Source of the DNA: JANQQN01 sp964519665
GTDB lineage: Bacteria > Myxococcota > Kuafuiibacteriia > Kuafuiibacteriales > Kuafuiibacteriaceae
Direction of reading: 5' to 3'
DNA: 64,000 bases
Assembly: GCA_964519665.1 (NCBI GenBank)
Contig: CAZFIV010000027.1
Span: forward strand, 5,878-69,877
Shown: positions 32,748 through 41,752 of the stretch, in pieces
Layout: every line of letters begins with the position of its first letter
How positions within the stretch are numbered: position 1 is the stretch's first letter
Program-made: the position numbers and the translations under genes
The notes under the pieces: generated by a model
The model's input: only the letters and a program-made list of their open reading frames with translations
What the model was told of the DNA's origin: nothing
Database searches by the model: none

Positions 32748-33689
32748 ATGAACCGGGGTCTTAGCCTCGACGACGTCGTCGCAGCGCGAAAGCGTATTCA
32801 AGCCCATGTCCAGCGAACACCGACGCTTGTCCACCGGGTGGGGGACGCCGAGCTGTTTCTGAAGGCGGAGTCTCTTCAGCCCACTGGCGCGTTCAAGCTT
32901 CGGGGCGCTTTCAACATGTTGGCGACGCTTCCGGCCGGGGCGGCGGTCGTCGCGCACTCCTCGGGCAACCACGCTCAGGCCGTGGCACGAGCGGCGCGAA
33001 TGCTTGGCCTCCGGGCTACCGTGGTCATGCCGAACGACGCGCCTTCGCTGAAGCGGTCCCGGACCGAGGCGGACGGAGCCCGGGTGATCGAAGTCGGACC
33101 CGACAGTGCTGAACGGGCCGAGCGGGCCGCGCAGCTCGCTCGCGACGAGAACCTGACCCCGGTGCCCCCCTTCGACCACCCGCTCATCGCCGCCGGCCAG
33201 GGGACGGCGGCGCTCGAGCTGCTCGAAGAGGTCCCGGCCCTCGACCGATTCTATTGCCCGGTCAGCGGAGGCGGGTTGATGGCCGGTTGCGCGACCGTGA
33301 TCGGAGAGCGACATCCAGCCTGCGAGCTCGTGGGCGTCGAACCGGCGGACGCGGATGACACCCGGCGGAGCCTGGCGGCAGGAGACCGGGTGTCGGTACC
33401 ACCGCCGAAAACGATCGCTGATGGGCTCCGCGTGCGAACCCCGGGCGCCTTTACTTTTCCGATCGTTCGCCGGTGGGTTCAGCGGATCGAGACCGTCACC
33501 GACGACGAACTCCTTGCCGCGATGGTGTACGCCCTTCGACACCTGCGCCTGGTCTTGGAACCATCGGGCGCTGCGTCCCTCGCGGTCGCGCTTCGAGAGC
33601 GCCGAGGCCGCTGCGGCGTGTTGTTGAGTGGAGGCAACGTCGAGCCGGAGCTCCTGGCTCACGTGGCCGCCCGCAGCGCCCTGGCCTGA
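32748..33689 (+). CDS. Threonine/serine dehydratase (PLP fold II)
   Basis: A 313-residue PLP enzyme that deaminates threonine or serine to 2-oxoacids. The PLP lysine lies in PTGAFKLRGAFNML; HSSGNHAQAVA binds phosphate, SGGGLMAGCA is the glycine loop, and EPSGAASLAV and LLSGGNV are conserved. It lacks the C-terminal ACT-like regulatory domain of biosynthetic IlvA, so it resembles catabolic or serine racemase-like forms. ATG 32748 is taken because MNRGLSLDDVVAARKRI is family-like; the purine run lies too close to the ATG for a standard ribosome site. It diverges from the hybrid kinase and precedes a Ser/Thr kinase gene by 12 bases. Confidence 0.88.
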   Translation: MNRGLSLDDVVAARKRIQAHVQRTPTLVHRVGDAELFLKAESLQPTGAFKLRGAFNMLATLPAGAAVVAHSSGNHAQAVARAARMLGLRATVVMPNDAPSLKRSRTEADGARVIEVGPDSAERAERAAQLARDENLTPVPPFDHPLIAAGQGTAALELLEEVPALDRFYCPVSGGGLMAGCATVIGERHPACELVGVEPADADDTRRSLAAGDRVSVPPPKTIADGLRVRTPGAFTFPIVRRWVQRIETVTDDELLAAMVYALRHLRLVLEPSGAASLAVALRERRGRCGVLLSGGNVEPELLAHVAARSALA

Positions 33690-33701
33690 ACGAAGCGAGC
33701 C

Positions 33702-34685
33702 ATGAGCTTTAAAGATACGAACGCCATCCCCGGCTACGAGATTCTTTCAAAGCTCAACTCCGGGGGCATGGCCGACGTTCTGCTCGCTCGGCCACTCGGC
33801 GAGCCCGAAGTCGAGGTCCTCGCCATCAAGATCGTACGCGGTGACTTGGTCCGCCGTCCCGGCATTCGAGCGATGTTCCTTCACGAGGCGCGATTGCTGG
33901 CGCAGCTCGATCATCCGACGATCCCGCGGGCCTATCACTTCGGCGAGTTTGAAGGTCGCCTGTACCTCGCGATGGAATACGTACCCGGCATCGCGCTCAA
34001 TCGCCTGCTGCTCGAACGAAAAGCACCCTTACCCCCCTTGGCCGCCCTGCAGATCATGGCCCACGTCGCCGGGGGACTCCACTTCGCGCACGAGCTCGTG
34101 CGCGACGACGGCCACCCGATGGGGGTCGTTCACCGCGACGTCAGCCCCGGCAACATCATCTTGACGTTCGAAGGCCGCGTGAAGGTCCTCGACTTCGGCA
34201 TCGCGTTCAGCACGGAACGTCGCTCGCCGTCGACCGAGGTGGAAGCGTTCAAGGGCAAGCCGTCTTACATGTCGCCCGAGCAGATGCGTGGCGAGACCGT
34301 CGACCGGCGGTCGGACATCTACTCGCTGTGCATCGTTTTGTATGAACTGCTCACCGGTCGAAAACTCTTCGAGAAACACCGAGGGGTCGCCACCCTCGTC
34401 AGCAAAGAGCGGGTCGACTTTCCGCCCCCGTCGGCCCTGGTGCGTCCATCCCCCGGGGGCTGGCCGGAAGACATCGACGCCCTCGTGATGCAGGGCCTCG
34501 CGCCGCGCCGCGAAGACCGCTTTGCGACCGCTGGCATCCTGGCCGGATGCCTCGACGAGGTCGTCGCCGCCCACGGCGTTGACGCCGGGGGCCTGTCACC
34601 TTTCGTCGACGGATCGCTCAGCGCGGAACGAAGCGCGCACCAGCGCTGGCTCCAGACCGTGCTCACCAAGTCGCCGTCCGAGTGA
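33702..34685 (+). CDS. Ser/Thr protein kinase (Hanks type)
   Basis: A 327-residue soluble kinase. The glycine loop is degenerate (LNSGGMADVLLA), with lysine in LAIKIVRG, catalytic loop VVHRDVSPGNIIL, DFG in VLDFGIAFS, APE-like SYMSPEQM and SDIYSLCIVLYELLTG. No transmembrane or sensory domain follows; the tail after about residue 290 is short. Such minimal kinases are abundant in myxobacteria. It lies 12 bases after the dehydratase gene on the same strand and may be co-transcribed. Confidence 0.93.
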   Translation: MSFKDTNAIPGYEILSKLNSGGMADVLLARPLGEPEVEVLAIKIVRGDLVRRPGIRAMFLHEARLLAQLDHPTIPRAYHFGEFEGRLYLAMEYVPGIALNRLLLERKAPLPPLAALQIMAHVAGGLHFAHELVRDDGHPMGVVHRDVSPGNIILTFEGRVKVLDFGIAFSTERRSPSTEVEAFKGKPSYMSPEQMRGETVDRRSDIYSLCIVLYELLTGRKLFEKHRGVATLVSKERVDFPPPSALVRPSPGGWPEDIDALVMQGLAPRREDRFATAGILAGCLDEVVAAHGVDAGGLSPFVDGSLSAERSAHQRWLQTVLTKSPSE

Positions 34686-34700
34686 TCAGGATGATTGCGA

Positions 34701-35294
34701 TCACGGAGCCTCCTTCGTCCGAGCGTCGGTCGAAACGGGATCGGGCAAATCCGGCGATACAGCGGGCGGATAACCCATTGCGGCGCGCGCTGCGTGAACC
34801 ACGATCACCGCCATGCCCCACGTGAGGGCCACGACGACGCCCGCATCCACGGAGCCTCGCCAGAAATCGGGAAGCGCCCGGACGAGCACGATGAGGCCGA
34901 TCACTCCGGCGGTGAGTCCCCACGCGACGAGCTTTCGCTTCCGGGTCGCGTGAAAGAAACCCATGCAGTACGCCGGAGCGAGAAGCGCATGCCACCAAAC
35001 CGGCCGACGCGCGAGATGAACAGCTCGAGCGACGACTCGCGGAGAAAACCCCAACTGAAACGCTCGGTAGCCTTCGGTGTACGCCAAAAAGAACACTAAC
35101 GACAGGTAAATACCCCAGCCAGCCGGCGATAGGCCCTGACGGATCGGGGCCACCGCGAGGTCGCTGAGCCGAAACACCGCGTTGAATAGAAGCAAGAGAA
35201 CCCCCACCACGCCCCAGGTACCGGCGAGAGCACCCCAAGCGGTGGGCCGGGTGGCTGACGGCCCGTCGACCGTCTCAACGATTGAAGCTTCCAC
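34701..35294 (-). CDS. Predicted integral membrane protein
   Basis: A 197-residue protein with about four to five hydrophobic segments (TWGVVGVLLLLFNAVF, WGIYLSLVFFLAYTEG, LVAWGLTAGVIGLIVLV, AGVVVALTWGMAVIVVHAA). YTEGYRAFQLGFSPRVVARA and a PVWWHALLAPAYCMGFF region are conserved-looking, but I cannot name a family. It converges with the Ser/Thr kinase gene (15 bases apart) and diverges from the SRPBCC gene. Confidence 0.65.
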   Translation of the reverse strand: MEASIVETVDGPSATRPTAWGALAGTWGVVGVLLLLFNAVFRLSDLAVAPIRQGLSPAGWGIYLSLVFFLAYTEGYRAFQLGFSPRVVARAVHLARRPVWWHALLAPAYCMGFFHATRKRKLVAWGLTAGVIGLIVLVRALPDFWRGSVDAGVVVALTWGMAVIVVHAARAAMGYPPAVSPDLPDPVSTDARTKEAP

Positions 35295-35431
35295 AGCGTC
35301 CTTCGAATGATGTGCGAATCATGCCCGACAAGCCAACCGGGGATCCACTTAGGCGGATTGACGGCTAGCTTGCGTCTTCGTAGTGTCGGTGAGACCTACC
35401 GATTTGAGTCGAAATAAAGAGGGATTTTGCG

Positions 35432-36869
35432 ATGGAGACCATCCATGTCAGCGGCCTGATTCCGGCGAGTCCACAGCAAGTGTACGAAGCTTGGCTCGAT
35501 AGCGCCGAACATACGTCTTTCACCGGCGGAAGCTATACCGAAGTCGAGCCCCTCGAGGGCGGCCGCTTCTCGACGCAAGATGGCAAAGTCGAAGGCAAAA
35601 TTCTCGAACTCCGCAGAAACAAACGCATCGTGCTGAGTTGGCGGAGCCCCAACTTTCCGACCGAGGCGCCCGCCTCTCGCGTCGAAATCACGCTGAAGAA
35701 ACACGCGGAAACCGAGTGCCGGCTGCTGATCGTTCATCGAGACGTACCTTCAGAGCTCGTCGGACGGTTGGAGCATGAGTGGGTGGGCCGCTACGTGCTG
35801 CCGATGCGGACCTATTTCGAACACCTGGCGGTCCGACCGGAGAGCATCGCGAAAACCGCTCCGCCGAGTTCGACTGAAACGAATCCCCCCCACGAATCGG
35901 ATACCGCCCCGGGCGAATCGAACTCTGACGAAGCAGGGTCGGAAGCTTCCGACCCGGACTCGAGCCCTCCGGTTCCGAACGCCGAAGACTCGGACACCGA
36001 AGACACCGCTGGCGCGGCGGCCGGTTCGATGCCGGCGACCGAGACGGTCGCCAAGGCGGTGAAGACCACCGCCAAGCGTTCGGTCAAGTCGACGGCCGCA
36101 CCTAAACGGGCATCGAAGACGGTGGCCAAGGCCACCAAGGCCGAACCGAAATCCGCGACCACCGCCAAGCGAGCAGCAACGACGAAGACGAGCGCCAAGC
36201 CGTCGGCTGCCCCGAAGGCGGGCCCCAAGGTCGCCGCCCGGTCCAAAACGAGCGCCCAGCCATCGACCACCTCGAAGACCGGCGCCCAGCCATCGACCAC
36301 CTCGAAGACCGGCGCCCAGCCATCGACCACCTCGAANNNNNNNNNNNNNNNNNNNNNNNNNNNNNNNNNNNNNNNNNNNNNNNNNNNNNNNNNNNNNNNN
36401 NNNNNNNNNNNNNNNNNNNNNNNNNNNNNNNNNNNNGACCGGCGCCAAGGCCTCTACCCCGTCCAAGACGAGCGCCAAGCCCACGGCGGCGAAGAAGAGC
36501 CCCAGCAAGCGAACCGTCGCCGCCACGAGAACCCCATCCGCCGCCAAGCGAACAACGGGGGCCAAAAAGGCGGCGACCACCAAGACATCGAGGCTCACCA
36601 AGGCCGCCGGCAAGAAGGCGGCGACCGCCAAAGCCGCGCCCAAGAAAACGACGGCCGCGAAAGCCAAGGCCTCGAAGCGCACCAAGACCTCGAAAACCGC
36701 CACCGCCAAAGCCGCCAAGGTCACCAAAGCCGCCGCCGCCAAGCGGTCCGCCACCAAGAGCGCGACGACCACCACGCCCAAGCGAACCGCCACCAAGCGA
36801 GCCGCCGCCGCCAAGGCGCCCTCGGCGCGCAGCAAGAAGAAGTCGACCCCGCGCCGGCCCCGGCCATGA
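35432..36869 (+). CDS. SRPBCC-domain protein with a long histone H1-like Lys/Ala-rich tail (interrupted by an assembly gap)
   Basis: Residues 1-135 form an SRPBCC/AHSA1-type lipid-binding fold: SGLIPASPQQVYEAWLD, FTGGSYTEVEPLEGGRF, RIVLSWRSPNFP, HEWVGRYVLPMRTYF. An acidic serine/aspartate linker follows (about 135-195), then a strongly basic region of AAKxxA and TTAKR-type repeats like histone H1 or AlgP, including a 10-residue repeat. The gap of 100 N lies in that repeat. After the gap the correct reading frame (different by one base from a 100-base gap) continues as Lys/Ala/Thr-rich sequence to TGA 36867-36869, so the true gap must be a multiple of three, probably of 30. The tail should bind DNA or other polyanions. 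The stop overlaps the methyltransferase ATG. Confidence 0.82.
36251..36336 (+). repeat. 30-bp tandem repeat running into the assembly gap
   Basis: Almost three copies of a 30-bp unit encoding GAQPSTTSKT (first copy SAQ) run directly into the N block. The sequence after the gap resumes with the same GACCGGCGCC phase, which shows that the gap replaces an unknown number of whole repeat units. Confidence 0.92.
36337..36436. other. Assembly gap of 100 N
   Basis: Exactly 100 N, a conventional placeholder length. It lies in the repeat tract of the SRPBCC/H1-like gene; its real length is unknown. Confidence 0.99.
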
Positions 36870-37528
36870 CCGTCATGCTTCCGGATACAAGCGTCGAGCA
36901 GCTTCGCTTTGGCAAAATCGAGCTCGCGCTCGAGCAGGTGACCGACCTGCCCCAGCTCGCCCGCGCCAGTCTTCGAGACGGTCGCGATCCTTATTGGGCC
37001 GTCGCCTGGCCCAGCGGCCGAGCCCTGATGGACGCGGTCGCCACCTTGGCCCACCAGATCGCGCCCCACTCGCCCCGACGGGCCTTCGAGGGGCGCAGAG
37101 TCTTGGACCTCGGGTGCGGGCCGGGCGGAGTCGGGGTCCTCGCTGCCCTGCTCGGTGCTCAATCGACCCTGGCCGACGTGCGACCGGAGGCGATCGCGCT
37201 CGCTCGACGAAACGCGAGCCGCAACGGCGTGACCGTTTCAACGGTCGCCTTCGACTGGGACGCCCCTCCGCCCGGGCTCGGCCCGTTCGACGCGATTCTG
37301 GCGGCGGACGTCCTGTACGGAGACGGCATGCTTCGGGGCGTCCTTCGGTTCGTCAAAACGCACCTCGCGCCGACCGGCCGAGCGGTGCTCACCGACCCGA
37401 TGCGGGTCGAGCCCGCGGGTATCGCCGGAGCGGGACGCCTGGTTGGCCTCGAGGTGCAGTCGAGGGTTGTTCAGGCCGGCCATACCCACACGGGCGGGGT
37501 GACCATGTACACCATCACTCTCCGGTAA
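36866..37528 (+). CDS. Class I SAM-dependent methyltransferase, METTL/Methyltransf_16-like
   Basis: A 220-residue methyltransferase. The N-terminal DPYWAVAWPSGRAL segment is typical of the Methyltransf_16/ETFB lysine methyltransferase group. The SAM-binding motif I is VLDLGCGPGGVGVLAALLG, motif II TLADVRPEAIALARRN, and post-I FDAILAADVLYGD. Members of this group methylate lysines in proteins. Its ATG overlaps the stop codon of the Lys-rich H1-like gene (ATGA), so the two are made together; the basic tail is an attractive candidate substrate, which is inference. Confidence 0.85.
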   Translation: MTVMLPDTSVEQLRFGKIELALEQVTDLPQLARASLRDGRDPYWAVAWPSGRALMDAVATLAHQIAPHSPRRAFEGRRVLDLGCGPGGVGVLAALLGAQSTLADVRPEAIALARRNASRNGVTVSTVAFDWDAPPPGLGPFDAILAADVLYGDGMLRGVLRFVKTHLAPTGRAVLTDPMRVEPAGIAGAGRLVGLEVQSRVVQAGHTHTGGVTMYTITLR

Positions 37529-37573
37529 GCCTCGTCTTGTCGCGGTTCGCCATCAGTGGTCGATTGTCGGACC

Positions 37574-38851
37574 ATGACTCTTCGTGTGGCGGTGGTGGGC
37601 AGCGGGATCGCCGGTCTGGCGGCCGCTTGGCTGCTAAAAAGATCCGGCCATCGCCCCGTCCTGTTCGAGCGGAGAGGGCGCGTCGGAATGGACGCGCACT
37701 CCGCAGAGCTGCCGAGCGGCCCTGACGACGTCGGCGTGGACGTGCCCATCCGGGTGTTCAATCACCGACTATGGCCAACTCTGTCGGCCCTCGCCGACAT
37801 GTTGGAGGTTCCCAGCCGTCCGGTTTCGGTCGCATCGTCGTTCTCGAACGAGCGGGGAGACACCTTCTTTCGGTATGGCACGTTCGGCCCACCGCAATTC
37901 AACTTGCCCTACGTGCCGCCCCGATACCTGAGCCGCCGCAGCCTTGCGATCATCGCCGGCGTCGCCCAATTTCGCCTGTCGGCCGGGCTCGATCTCGAGA
38001 ACGGAGCGCTCAACGAGAGACCCCTCAAAGACTATCTTGCCGACGGGGAGTACAGCGAAGCCTTTATCGAGGACTTTCTGTATCCCGCGGTCGGCACGAT
38101 CTGCACCTGCTCGCGCGACAACGTGGCCGAGTATCCAGCCCGAGTCATCGTCGAGAGTCTCTTCGACATCTTCTTGGCCGGCCGGCTGCGGCGGTTCCAA
38201 GGCGGGACTCGTCAGATCGTTCGCCAGATCGTCCGAGACCTTCCCGATGTTCGGCTCGGAGTGGGGGTTCAGAGCTTCGAGGTCCACGATACGGGCGTCC
38301 GCGTGCGATTGGCCGACGGAATCGAAGCATTCGACCACGTCGTGATCGCGACTCAAGCCAATCATGCCCGAAGGCTCTTGCCGGCGGGATTCGAGCCGGA
38401 GCAAGAGGCATTGCGGGGGTTCGAGTACGACCAGCTCGACGTCGTCGTGCACACCGACCGCAGCCTCATGCCAAGTTCCGAACGCGACTGGGCGTCCGTG
38501 AACTTCTTTCTCAGCGACAATCGGGCCCAGGCCGCCTCGACTCTGTGGGTCAACCGCGTCGAGGTGCAGTTCGAGGGCCAGGCGCCGGTGTTTCAAACCC
38601 ACAATCCCCTCGCCGAACCGGATCCGGACAAAGAACTACTGCGAGCGACGCTGCAGCGTCCCGTCGTCAACCGCAAGAGCCTCGCCGCGTATCAGCTGCT
38701 GCAGGCCCTGCACGAGCAGCCCGGCCGCCGCATCTGGTTCGTCGGCTCGTATGCGACCCAGGGGATGCCTCTGCTCGAGTCGGGTGTCCGCTCGAGCCAG
38801 GATACGCTCGCCCACCTCGGCGTTCAGGCGCCGTGGGCCACTTCGGCCTAG
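37574..38851 (+). CDS. FAD/NAD(P)-binding oxidoreductase (COG2907-like amine-oxidase fold)
   Basis: A 425-residue flavoprotein. The dinucleotide motif is VAVVGSGIAGLAAAWLLK, followed by FERRGRVG. DVPIRVFNHRLWPTLSALAD and FFRYGTFGPP match the predicted NAD/FAD-binding group that often accompanies cyclopropane fatty-acid synthase-like genes. FQGGTRQIVRQIV, DHVVIATQANHA and FVGSYATQGMPLLESGV complete the fold. The substrate is unknown; a desaturase or fatty-acid-modifying role is suggested only by neighbourhoods of relatives. ATG 37574 is chosen because the Rossmann motif begins at once. A methyltransferase gene follows within three bases. Confidence 0.8.
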   Translation: MTLRVAVVGSGIAGLAAAWLLKRSGHRPVLFERRGRVGMDAHSAELPSGPDDVGVDVPIRVFNHRLWPTLSALADMLEVPSRPVSVASSFSNERGDTFFRYGTFGPPQFNLPYVPPRYLSRRSLAIIAGVAQFRLSAGLDLENGALNERPLKDYLADGEYSEAFIEDFLYPAVGTICTCSRDNVAEYPARVIVESLFDIFLAGRLRRFQGGTRQIVRQIVRDLPDVRLGVGVQSFEVHDTGVRVRLADGIEAFDHVVIATQANHARRLLPAGFEPEQEALRGFEYDQLDVVVHTDRSLMPSSERDWASVNFFLSDNRAQAASTLWVNRVEVQFEGQAPVFQTHNPLAEPDPDKELLRATLQRPVVNRKSLAAYQLLQALHEQPGRRIWFVGSYATQGMPLLESGVRSSQDTLAHLGVQAPWATSA

Positions 38852-38853
38852 CC

Positions 38854-39666
38854 GTGCCGCCTCCCGACTCGTCTCTACTGAACGCGGGGGCCGATTCCAC
38901 CTGGCAGAACCTCGGCGACTGGTCCCACGCCGACCGGTACCCCGACGCGGCCCGGGCGCTGGCCGTTCGCCTCGGTCGGACGGTCGGGCTGTCGGCAGCG
39001 GACCGACTGATCGACGTCGGATGCGGATGCGGCGACCAACTCGTCCTGTGGCAGACCGAGTTCGGCGTCCCGGAGGTGATCGGTCTGGAGCCGCATCGAC
39101 CTTCGGCGGAGCGCGCAGCCGTTCGCGTTGGCTCGAAATCGGGCGTGTCCGTCGAGGTCGCCAGCCACCGTGCGCTTCGCAACGCTGTCGCCTTCGCCCC
39201 GACCGTGATCGTCAGCCTCGACGCTGCCTACCACTTCGACTCACGCCGCCGCTTCCTTCTGGACGCGGCCGCGGCCCTCCCCCGCGGCGGACGGCTCGGC
39301 CTCACCGACCTGTTCATCTTGGGGCCTCGACCGGATCTTCGAGCTCGCGCGCTCGCCGCTGCCGCCGGGATTCCGCAAGCGAACCTCTGGTCCCCGATGG
39401 CCTGGGCGACCGCCCTCGGCGAGGCGGGCTTTAGCGGATTTCGCTTCGTAGACCGCACGCGTTCGGTGCTGGGAGGCTTCGGCGCCTTCGGACGACGGCG
39501 CCTATCCGAAGGATGGCGCTGGCGGAACCTCGCCGGCGCGGCCCGGCTTCTGGGTTCGGGTCAGCTCTTGAAATGGATACCCATCTGGGCGACCGCGCTG
39601 GCGGCGGCCGACGCCGCTCACCGCGGATGGTTGGGATACGCGGTCATCACTGCGCGACGTTGCTGA
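38854..39666 (+). CDS. SAM-dependent methyltransferase
   Basis: About 270 residues starting from GTG 38854; an earlier in-frame GTG at 38833 would overlap the FAD gene. The SAM loop is LIDVGCGCGDQLVLW, preceded by TWQNLGDWSHADRYPDAARALA, which is like small-molecule O/C-methyltransferases of the UbiE/CFA-related group. VVSLDAAYHFDSRRRFL and GGRLGLTDLFILG follow. A basic, hydrophobic C-terminal part could touch membranes. It is closely spaced with the FAD enzyme and probably acts on the same lipid-like or isoprenoid substrate. Confidence 0.78.
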   Translation: MPPPDSSLLNAGADSTWQNLGDWSHADRYPDAARALAVRLGRTVGLSAADRLIDVGCGCGDQLVLWQTEFGVPEVIGLEPHRPSAERAAVRVGSKSGVSVEVASHRALRNAVAFAPTVIVSLDAAYHFDSRRRFLLDAAAALPRGGRLGLTDLFILGPRPDLRARALAAAAGIPQANLWSPMAWATALGEAGFSGFRFVDRTRSVLGGFGAFGRRRLSEGWRWRNLAGAARLLGSGQLLKWIPIWATALAAADAAHRGWLGYAVITARRC

Positions 39667-39682
39667 TCAGGGGCGATACGGG

Positions 39683-41626
39683 TCAAGCGGGCTGAACCTT
39701 GTGCCGGCGAATCCGATCGATGGCCATGGTGAGCTGCTGGATGGTGGCGGGCTTCTCGAGGCAGCGTTCGCGGACCGTCTCCGCGAACGTCCGCACTCGC
39801 GGCGAGAACGCGCCTCCCGAGCAGAAGACCATGCGGCCTTCGAGCTGCGGCCAGCGCACCGACACTTCCGCGTGCACGGTCGGGCCATCGACGTCCGGCA
39901 TCATCAAGTCACAAATGACCACGTCAAACCGTTGGTCGGTGGCCAAGATTTCGAGAGCCTCGGCGCCCCCCGACGCGGTCACCACGTCGTGATGGGGCGT
40001 GAGCAGTCGCCGGAACGCCCGCAACAGCATCAATTCATCGTCGACGAGCAAGATGCGGGCTCGCTCCAGATTTCTTGGCTGCGCCGGCGATGCTCGAGCG
40101 AGGCGGACCACCGGTCGCAAGCCCGTGTTCAACGGCAGAATCACGTCGAACTGGGAGCCCTGCCCGAGGGCGCTGTAGAGCCGGATATCGCCGCCGTGCT
40201 GCCGAACGATGTCCGCGCAGAGCGACAGCCCCAAGCCGGTGCCGCCCTCCTTTTCTTTGGTGGTCACGAAGGGCTCGAAGATCCGCTTCTTGAGGTGCTC
40301 CGGAATTCCGCACCCGGTATCCGCGACCGAGATGATCACCCGGTCGCTCTCGGCCGACGTCTGCACCTGGATTCGATGCGCCTGGTGGTCGCCTTCGGGG
40401 ATGGCCTGCGCCGCGTTCATCAGGAGGTTCGTGACGACCTGACAGAGCTTTTGCTGAGCCAACGGCAAGCGAGGCACGTCGCCCAGCTTCTTGACCAGCT
40501 CCGCTTTGTATCGGATCTGATGCGCCACCAGCATGCAAGCTTCATTGACAATCTGATTGACGCTCACCACGTTCACCTGGTCGGGCTCGATGCGGCTGAA
40601 GTTCTTGAGGTCGCGAACGATCGCGCTGATGCGCCCCGCCCCTTCCAGATTCTCTTTGGTAATGTCGCGCAGGTCAGTGAGGGTCCGATGCACCTCGAGT
40701 CGATCGATCACCGCGTCGAAGGACCGCGCGACCTCCGGGTGGTCGGCGACGACCGTTCGGAGCTTGCGAACGACGGTCTCGAGTCGGTCGACGTGGTCGG
40801 CGGTCGTATTCGTGTTGGCGGTGATGTATGCGACGGGGTTGTTCACTTCGTGGGCGACCCCGGCGGCCATCTGACCGACCGCGGCGAGGCGGTCGACGTG
40901 CAAGCGCCGGGCCCGCCGGGTCGCTTCGTCGCCCTCGGTGTGGGCCGCGGTCAGCTCGATCCACGTGGCGGCCCGCCGATTCCAAGAGAACGATCGCAGC
41001 CGGGCGGTGACCAGCTGCCCGTCTTCAAACTCGATGCCTTCCCGCATCTCGCGGAGGGTAAAGCGGAGATAGTCCCCCTCGTTCGGCGCGACCGGAATCC
41101 GCAGCAACCGCTGTGCCAGGCCGTTGATGAGCACGACCCGCTCCCGCTCGTCGAGCAGGATGAGCCCTTTCGGATGACCGAGCAGGGCGCTGCGGAATTG
41201 TCCCTCGTCGACCTGGACCGTACCGTCTCTCAACGCTCCGGATGCGCTGCGATGCAGGAGCCGATCGAAGGTCCGAACCACGTCCTCGGCGCCCACCGAG
41301 TGGACCAACTCGCGAGCCAGCCGGCCGAGGAGCGGATTTGCGGTCACGTTGTTCGGGGACCAAGCAACCACCGGGACACCTTCATTCGAAGCCCAGGCCC
41401 CGAGGACTTCGATCTCCCGGGGGCTCGGAGTGCCCAGGCCGGCGATCACCAGCATCGCCTGGCCGTCGATGCTGTGATCGACGAGGTCATCGACGTCGGC
41501 CAGTGGAACCCACGCGTACCGGCGCGCCGCCGCTCGGTTGAGGCGTGACAGGCTTTCCTGCGTGGGTCCAAAAACGAGGATCGGACGCTCATCCGAACCG
41601 GCCGATGTCGATGCGCGCTCCTCCAC
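39683..41626 (-). CDS. Hybrid histidine kinase with C-terminal receiver
   Basis: A 647-residue cytoplasmic sensor kinase. The N-terminal 130 residues resemble a degenerate receiver (ILVFGPTQESL, PLADVDDLVDHS). A PAS-like domain follows (GHPKGLILLDERERVVLINGLA, partly). The kinase core has H box AAGVAHEVNNPVAYI, N box NLLMNAAQAIPEG, G1 DTGCGIPE and G2 GGTGLGLSLCADIV. A receiver with ILLVDDELMLLRA and VVICDLMMPDVDGPT ends the chain. No membrane segment is seen. The HEVNNP motif places it with the NtrB-like HPK4 class. It converges with the methyltransferase gene. Confidence 0.9.
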   Translation of the reverse strand: MEERASTSAGSDERPILVFGPTQESLSRLNRAAARRYAWVPLADVDDLVDHSIDGQAMLVIAGLGTPSPREIEVLGAWASNEGVPVVAWSPNNVTANPLLGRLARELVHSVGAEDVVRTFDRLLHRSASGALRDGTVQVDEGQFRSALLGHPKGLILLDERERVVLINGLAQRLLRIPVAPNEGDYLRFTLREMREGIEFEDGQLVTARLRSFSWNRRAATWIELTAAHTEGDEATRRARRLHVDRLAAVGQMAAGVAHEVNNPVAYITANTNTTADHVDRLETVVRKLRTVVADHPEVARSFDAVIDRLEVHRTLTDLRDITKENLEGAGRISAIVRDLKNFSRIEPDQVNVVSVNQIVNEACMLVAHQIRYKAELVKKLGDVPRLPLAQQKLCQVVTNLLMNAAQAIPEGDHQAHRIQVQTSAESDRVIISVADTGCGIPEHLKKRIFEPFVTTKEKEGGTGLGLSLCADIVRQHGGDIRLYSALGQGSQFDVILPLNTGLRPVVRLARASPAQPRNLERARILLVDDELMLLRAFRRLLTPHHDVVTASGGAEALEILATDQRFDVVICDLMMPDVDGPTVHAEVSVRWPQLEGRMVFCSGGAFSPRVRTFAETVRERCLEKPATIQQLTMAIDRIRRHKVQPA

Positions 41627-41752
41627 GCCACAGCACTAATCGGGCAATCTGGAGAATCTTTAGTCTCGGGCGGACGGGCTGTCGCAGCCGAGGCATCACC
41701 GTGCCCACCCGTCTTCGCTCGCTGCGCGCTTTCACTCTCCATTTCGCGACGG

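Noticed and set aside
36437..36866. Reading frame that fuses the SRPBCC protein to the methyltransferase across the gap
   Set aside because: It depends on the arbitrary 100-base gap length; the Lys/Ala-rich frame ends properly at 36869 with the methyltransferase ATG overlapping it.
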